This document shows positions 43,201 through 52,200 of a stretch of DNA of 64,000 nt, piece by piece. Made by a program: the position numbers and the translations under genes. The stretch is from contig LR990039.1 in the NCBI GenBank assembly GCA_905147135.1, positions 32,671,708 through 32,735,707 on the forward strand, in the 5' to 3' direction. Source of the DNA: Blastobasis lacticolella (taxonomy: Eukaryota; Arthropoda; Insecta; Lepidoptera; Blastobasidae). Positions within the stretch are counted from its first letter, which is position 1. Each line of letters starts with the position of its first letter. Below the pieces are notes generated by a model. The model ran no database searches. It was given only the letters and a program-made list of their open reading frames with translations, and was not told the DNA's origin.

Positions 43201-46200
43201 TTATCGTCGCTGTTATTCCCAGCATATTTACAACGCACCCCATATTTAGTAAGTCTGACAAAGAAAATTTTGAAGACACAAGGGCTAGTGCTTCCGCCCG
43301 TAGGTGAGGCATTGCGTGAGGGTACGAGGTCACCCCATTTTGGCCAGAGGTTCCAGACTTGTAGTTCGCCCAACTAGAAGGTCAAGTCCAATATTACCGT
43401 CGATACAACGAAGGCAGGCTACAAGATATCAAAGCTCTCCTGGTGGCGGCCCTCTTAATTATAAAATAAATCTCTGTTGCCTATCCAGAATCGTTGATGT
43501 AACTGGGCATACGATCAAGGCAAAGCCAACAAACAGTATCTTGAGGAAGTGGCCTCCCAATTGAGCATCTGCTTAGGAAAATTTATGAAGGCGAGTACTA
43601 GATTGGGAAGCCCAAGACGCAGACAAAGATTTTTCCTCCAGTAACGTAAATACATCAAGCTTCCAGCCCTCCAGTCTGTCTTCCACAAACCATTAACTTT
43701 ATTTCAGATACAAACTAACATCTAGTTAGTATATGTTAACAGTAAGGGTGAGTTATTATAATTTCCTCAAATTCCCTTTCTTGTAATAATGCTTTACACC
43801 CAATCAACTTCAATGCAACTCCAGCCTGGTTTACCAAAGAGTAGCTAGTGTAAATGCAGACTCGGTATTATGAGTAGTCACGGTGTCTGTCGTCCTCTCC
43901 CGCAATTTGGATCATCAAGTCATCTGCTCAACAGGGACCTCATTGCAGTAGAAAAATCGAAATGCCACTCAGAGAGCTTTACTTAAGAGAGAGTACCTAC
44001 TTCAGGATGTCCTTTGATTACTTCGTAAAATGGGGGTGTGGTGTCCAGCAGAGTAGAATAGAAAACAACCCTTTACACTCGTTGGTATCGTACAAGGCGA
44101 CTAATGTTTTCGAGGAAAAATATCTAGTCTCCGTAGGCTGCGAAATGTGCAGCAGCGTTTTCCATTGTTATATAGCCCGCCTGCCAAGCGTGGAGATTAT
44201 AGCAGTAACCTCCCCTTTTGTGGGAGAGGCCCTTAGTGGCCTGTTATGGGCTGGCTGTGATAAGGATGATGACTTCCTAAAAAGAAGGGACAGTGGATCA
44301 TTGTTAACTAAGTCCCCGACAAGTTCATTACAATTAGTTCATTACTAGGAAATCAATCGGAACTCAACGAACCAAAACATTGGACCAAGTTATTTATTAT
44401 TTTAGTAAATTATGCTTACAGAACCCTTATAGAAAAGAAAATCTAACCACCATACACGAGACGATCGCCAACGAGAATGAGATTCGAATAGTATTGTCCT
44501 AAGACACAGTTTCCAATGCCAAGATCATTATCGACAGGATTCTCATGCGCCGAGGAGCCGGGCGGACAAATTATTAACCCACGTGTATGCGGCCGATTGA
44601 AAAATTCCAAACCCAGGGATAGGTTTACTCAGCGTCAGTCAGGGACGACTGAGGGTGACTATGGGTGATTCCCCTGGGATTTGTTTTTATATAATAAATA
44701 TATTTCCATATTCATCATATAAAAATAAATCCCAACACAGTACATTTCAATAAATACGTTTCTGACCACTATTTAAAGTCGCTGTTATAACTAGTATATT
44801 CTCTCAATCTCAATTAATCCTTCTATTCCACGATTGCAATATTTTTCACTACGCAAATAAATATATCTAATTAGATTAGCTGCACCGGACGCAAAAGGTT
44901 CATTGAAGCCTCGACTCTCATTTTGCCGAATAGATCTTAGGTTACAGTCTGAACAGCCGAGGGCATCATTAGCAGACCAGAGTGGCGGAACACTTAAGGC
45001 CAGGGTGAGCCGAACAATCCATTACAAGACAAACGTTTCCGGCTCTAATCGCCCGCGAAACCGGGTCCGAATTAGCACTGACACTGACGTTAATCGGCCC
45101 TTATTGAAAGCGCCTAACAAGGGTCCCTGCGGCCACGCACTTTCCCGAACCAAAACGGCCAGTTTAACAATTTAGGTATATTGCTATCGATTCCCTTTTA
45201 CGATAGAACACATATCGACGTGTGTAAACACGCGTCGAAGTCCAAAGAGGCTCACAATCGCAAGTCGCTAACACCGTAATGAATTTTGTTTGACAAGGTC
45301 ATGGGACTGAAAGGTATGGTGCAAGCCGATATCACACAATTTACTGTTTATCAATAATAAGTACCACCGCGTTTTAATTACACAGCCACAAAAACAACAA
45401 TGTAAATACATTGACAATATTATTAAATATTGAAACGTTTATAGATTAGTACCTTTACGCGATAACGTTGATATTTTTGTTCCTTTTACTGCTTTTTGCA
45501 TTGTATTTAAATATATTCCGTATCATGCATTATTTTTTATTATAGTAATACCCATAAATGGTAGCTGATAAGAATAAAAACATGAGAACATTATACAATT
45601 CCCAAAAAAATCAACAGCATATTACCTCATTATACCACCATACAATGCAATCCATAATCTCCGTGAAGGTGTGTCGCAGTAACAAATAGTATAAATAGAA
45701 ATAAAATGGAGGAATATAAAAAGTTTTTTTAAGCAAAACACAAATAAAATAGTTGGGTCGCATGCACATTATCATCAGTTGGGAATGAAAAAATAAAAGA
45801 ACTCATAATAAACAATTATTATATAAACCCTGACTCAATAAATGGGTTACACATGATGATTTCATAAATCCTATGGAGAATATACATGTTGGTATCAAGA
45901 CAGAGATTTTGTGGGGCAATATGGAGTGGAGACAAGCTCCCTTAAACCAATGGGAAAGAATCCATAAGATGACTTTAATAGTGTGGCTGCAAAAACGTTA
46001 CAGCTGATGAGGACGCACATTATAAATGTGATAGTGAGGATGATAACCCAAGAAATGTTTTCTTATACTAACATTTGAAAATCTAATAGAACTGAAAAAA
46101 AAACGATTAATCAAAAATGGATTCAATTTTAGAAAAAGCAAACCAAGAGGCCTTTGAGATAGTTACAACCATTGACCCTTCTTTCTACCTTACCATACCT

Positions 46201-49200
46201 AATTCAAAAACGCCTTTGAACGAATATTTGGCATCTTCATCGATGTTATTAAAAGAAAAATTAAATGAAAATATAGATGATCCCCAAAAAATGTGTTTAG
46301 AGGCTGCCATCTTACGCATATTGGATCCTATTGATACGGTTGTGGTAGAGGCTGACAAAGACTATAAAAAAACTACGAGCACGTCTCTAACAAAAAATGA
46401 CATACACTGACCATCGGGAAATGTGTATCAATGGACTACGTAGGTGGCCCATTCTTCGAATCACCCTATACTTAATAGCCATAAGAGGACAATATGGCAC
46501 CATTTATTGGGGGGTTGCATGTGACTGTTTAGGGTGAATGCGTGAATGGCTCCAATTGATTTACTTTTAATCGTGAGCCAGATATTATCGCGACCCATTG
46601 AGTGTTTTGTTACAGAGCGAGCATTGCGCTCTACTATTTGTTGTTGGACGACTCACTGGGTAGCGTTTAAACACTGTGTGGATATTAGGACCGAAGTTTG
46701 TGAAGGTTTGTGACTGCACCGATAACATTTAAAACGACGGAATTTTGTTACGATTTCGTTCGACATAGATTTAGTTTCAAGAAAATTTTATTTAATTCGA
46801 ACGTCAATGATTTACTTAAATCGTGTACTTGAATTGATTACTCGTAAATATTAAAATTTGCACCGTCGCCTTCAGAACGATTCAGCAATACTTATTCCAC
46901 TTTTTGTAAGTGAAGAGGCTGGATCAAAAACATGGTGTGTTATCCGATACCCAGCTTGAGATAGTTCACTGCGAGTTGTCCACTGCAAGCATCGGATTGT
47001 ATTACTACAACGAAAAAAGAAGAATGCTCCACCAGACCGGAGCTCAAGTCAAAACAAAGTGCAGTACAAAAATGCACAATACTTGCGGTAGTCAAATCCA
47101 TTTGAGTCTGTATTAAGTAGAAAGATGATGGTCGGCCCATTTGTATGCAAGACCAAGAAGTTAGATGTACTCATTTTGTGAAAGTCTACTATGCCATAGA
47201 CTATTTCTGGTCTATGGCCATAGACCAGAAAATGCCTGCCAAGCATGGAGACTATGGAAAAGTTCTCCACGCTCTTGAAGGAGGCTCAAGTTCAGCAATA
47301 TATGTATATATTTGCCATATCTTTGTTACCATTTTTGTGTGCAATAAACTATTAAATAAATAAATAAATAGACAAAATATGTAATATTATATTTTAAAAC
47401 CTAAACGACACAGTGTGTAAGTCAGGATAACCAATACTTCCAGCCAATGTAGCAAATCCAGAAGGGAAAGATAAAGTCAAAGTATATAAGCTCGAAATTG
47501 AGAGGAATGGTAAAATTACTGCGTACTGAGGAGTTATTTATTAATAATGAGTGGTACCTATCATTAACCGGCAATAGGAGGAAAATTTACTCTGTCCATC
47601 AGAATGGCGGTTATTTATAGGTGTATGCGTACGAATTGTGTCTGAATATGCGCAAAATTTGAAGCATTTTGTTTTTGTAACTTTGCACCATGTGGGACGG
47701 CCCTTACAAGTTCTCCCAAGCGAAGCCATTAATTGTTTCCATTGTGTTATATTAAAAGTATAAGAAGATGAGTAAAAGAAGACACTAGTTGAAATAGAAG
47801 TTCTTCTATTATATGTAAAAACTTTTACCACATATTACTCAGACCAAATAAGAATAATTTGTTCAGAGACCTATTCTTATTACAAATAATTATATTGATT
47901 AAAAGTATATTTTCTAAGAAAAGGATATTTTACCGCCACAGCCGAAACTGTTCAGCTCATATACAGTTGGGAATTTGAAAAAGTAAATAACGCAAAAGTT
48001 ATACAGAATTTATGTAGATTACCTTAGTGTGAGAGAATTTTTTGCTATAGTCCGCCGTTTTCGAGTTATAGGTACTTAAACAAAAACTAGAATAAGTCCA
48101 AAAATTTCGAGTTTATCCGTAATGGTAGAACGCCATAAGTGAGAACGTTCTTCTCTGGAATACCATTTACCCACCAAGGGAGATACGTTGGTAGGAGCTA
48201 GTGGAGTAAGCGCCAAATGTTAATGCGCACACTAAGGTTGGGGAATGAACCTGAGGGCCTATCGGCTATCTCCGTGGACAACTGAATTTGACATAAAAAA
48301 ATCTGACACTATAATTTGGTAGACGCTATTGCCAGTTTTCAACGTAGATGACGTGGTGTAGCATTATCTAGTGTCAAATACAGTTGTTAACTAAGTTAGC
48401 CAATAGCCCCGCTGGAGAGGTTTTCCCTGGAGAGTACAACATGGAGTTCTTCAAGAATGGGGTGTAAAGGCTTTTACGGGGTCGGCAATGCGTGAGTGAT
48501 GCCCCTGGTATTGCAAACGTCCAAAGGCAATTTTTACGTCATACGATAGCCAAACAGGCAAGCGGGCCACCTAATGGAAAGTGGTCACCACTGCTTATAG
48601 ACATTAGCAACACCGAGAGTATCGCCAATGCGTGACTATGGTGACTGCTTACCACCTTAGTGGTATAAAAAAAAATGTCACGTTCGCAGTTAAGTTTTCC
48701 CCAATGAGTAATGCTGAAGGACGGCATCCATATGGATGTCAACAGGAATTTCCGGCAGATATTGTATAGGACTGACTAACACTCAATTGATAAAACTGAA
48801 CGACACGGCAGTGCGGTTTGCCAATTGATCTGATGGACTCAGAAGCCATTGACGGTCGCAATAACCCACCGCTAGATACGTTCCTAGAATAATATTAGAA
48901 ACAGACGTGACATGACCTGATAAGACTGTGAGGGCGCCGTAGGTTATCCTACTATATCTATGTAAATTATTTGGATTTCAAATATTTGGGCGAAATAAAC
49001 CAATCGCAGACAAACGCATTTTACATTGATACATACCTACATAAAGTTCACGCCTCTATACCAAAGGTGGGTTAGGCAGAGAGATCTACCTCTGCTATTT
49101 TTATTATAAAAGTTAAGATTTATAGATAAAACCTTTATTGCTCACTTTAAAGTTTAGAATGTCAGAGATTGTCAAGCATATTATTAAAAATTTAGGTAAA

Positions 49201-52200
49201 GACTTTATTTTATTTATTACCTTACATAATTCTTCCGCGAAAACCACATTACAAACCAAGTCGTACCTATGACAAAGTTGGGCGTATGTTGCTCTGATGC
49301 ATCGACTTCAAGATTAATACCGGGGCCACCGACAAGGTGGGGGCGACCAAAGCAATATATCTCCTGTCTTATTACCATTTCACCACCCGGGGAGGATCAT
49401 TAGTCCATTTAACACGTGTTCGGTTAAAGCCACAAGGCGCTACTTAAGAGTAATTCTCATGGAACTAGGAGTACATTCCAAATTAATCGATGTCATTAGT
49501 AGGGATTTAAAATGTGAAGAAGGACGCTTACCTTAAAAAACGAATGACACGAGCACTAATATGGATTTCTCGAAGAAACTCTAAATTAACTTGTTTGCCG
49601 TGATATTGTGTAGCGGAACGCTATAAAGCTTATAGCCTGGTGCGTTTTCAAAACTTATTGTTTCAGTTTTCGGACCTCATTTCTCCCGCGTTTATTTTTT
49701 ACTGACGTGTCGCGCGCGGCGGTAGCCGCAATTGAATTTTGTGTAGTTTATAATTATGTTGAACTGATCTGAATTAAATACATTTTAGCTAAGTATAAAA
49801 AAAGCTGCTTATATGCGAGGCTAGGGAATTGTGTCAGGACAGCAAAGTGGCGGTCCATAGTCTCTGCCTACCCCACCTGAGGGACACAGGCGTGAGCTTT
49901 ATGTATGTATGTAAATATAAAAAAAGCTTTCCATCTGCAATTGGCTGCGGTCCCACGGCTGCCAGGCAATGTTTTCAATAATAGAACTAATTCGAAAATA
50001 TTGAGGCACGGTGGCTTAGGTTAGTGAGAATTATTTGAATCCAAGCAGAGATACGGTATATTGGACAAGTCTTGAACACAGATGGAAAAAATGGAGTATC
50101 CAGGACTTTAATGCGAATTGAGCCCTTGAAGGTAAATCAACATTACAAGCAACAAGAGACGCCGGAAATAAAACCTCCCAAATGTTGAAACAAAATCTTG
50201 AAGGACGAAGTGACCTCACACAGCATAATTGTTATGGACAGCGGTCTAACAAGAGACCATTTAATAGTTTAAAAATGGAAAATTACGTTATACACTGTGG
50301 TACAGAACATAAAACTAATAATATGTATTACAAGCTAGATTGCAGACGAAACCAGAAACGAAGCGGCAAAACAGGTATAAAACCAATGCATCGGCATTTG
50401 CAACCGTGTCCTATACCCATATGATGAAGCTGTGGGTGCTTTAGGAAAAAACTGGGTAAAAGCTTGCTCATGAGGAGCCATATTTTGAAAAAAATAAAGT
50501 TTATAAAAATGGGTTCCCAAAATGACTTGTCAAGTTGCATCTAATTTGGGTTACACCGAATGTCGAATGTTCGGGTTGAATATATGCCGAAGCGAACTTC
50601 CGAAATTCAATTTATCGCGCGCTTTTGCCCGATGAAAAGTCGTCTCGTACTAATAATAGCCCAATTGGCAAAGAATTTTCTTTATCCAACCATTACTGTC
50701 TACGTAAGACGCTCTTCTCAGATGCCTGGAATATTTCGAAGAGAAAGGAATTTACCCGGCAAGAGCTTAGGCGGTTACTTTCCTCCATCACCATTGCTTA
50801 GTAATTGCTTGCAAAATAATGTTTATATTAATAAGTTATTTAGTGGAAATATATGATTAGCTAAAGGTACCTGTTTTGAACCTAAAAAGAAAAATTATTT
50901 GTTGCTTAAATAATAACATAAATGACATTTCTCTAAACTATGAAACTTTAATGAACCATTCTTTTTTCATTTTGGTTGATTAAATGTTCTGTGATTAAAT
51001 CATAACTACACATGTCTTGAAGAGAAAATAGACTCTCCATCATTAACATTTATGTAAAAAATATGTAAGACAATATTGAAAAGTATATTTTTTCGAGTTT
51101 TAGAAAGTTAGAGAATTAATCCTGAAAGGGCAGCCACTCTTTATTGTACTTTTCTAAAAAAATAACTAAGTAGTTGGGAACAGACAGACCTATTCTCCAG
51201 GTCCATCTACCTTGACTATTTTGAGTAGAAGAGTAGAAGATAGTTAGGCGAAGTACTTTTTGGGATTAATTGGTATTTTTGGAATGAATTGATTAAAATA
51301 ACAGGAAATTCCTGCTCATGGACACTTGACAGACTGGAGTCTGGGCTGCCGTAGTATCTGCCGAATTCGGTGGAAGGTCTTGGCTGACCTCACCCTATAC
51401 ACTGATAATAGAGGCTGTATATTAAATTACCTAAAGATTCAAGTCTGGTCAATCTGAAAGCACTTTCCTAGTAAAAGTGCAGATTTTGGCTGCCTGGTTT
51501 ACCACTGGCTGCCAGGATAAAGAAGGAAGAAAATATACTCAATTGAGACCTTTATTGTAAAATTCGCCAAGCCTTGTGGGGGTGTGCAACAGTTTAGAAT
51601 ACATCACCAACCTCTTCTACTCACAGTGTCATATAAGTTGACTTATCTAGGCCGACCATCACAGACCTGTGGACCTCTATAGATGGGCAAGCACTATCTG
51701 TTGCATTTTTTACATCACAAACTCCAACCCTGAGTAGGTTGGATACACAAACCCCCTAGTGTTATGGCAAATCCTTTACTGATGTGTTAATGGCCAGCAA
51801 CAGGCTATGGTGGCTCTTGATGATGATTATACAATTCGCAATGCCTACTAAAGTATATTCGCTAAGCTGTATTGAAAAACGATACTTAAATATTTATGAG
51901 ATCAACCCATCCAAATCTAGCCCACCTATATTAGTATCTATTAAAAATTATCTACATGTTATAAAAAATAATTAGAGCATTGCTGACCTAAGGGTTCTGA
52001 CTCATAAGCAAAAGGTATTGGGTTTAAGCCCCAGTAGCTTAATGTACTGTACATTCATTGAATACCAAAGCTAACGAGTGCTCTTACAGTGAGAGAAAAC
52101 ATTGTGATGAAACCTGCACATTCAGGCGACTGTAACCATGATCCAATCTGCTTAGGTTCTCCAGTAAACAGTGTCATGCAGGGTCAGATGGTAGTCGCTC

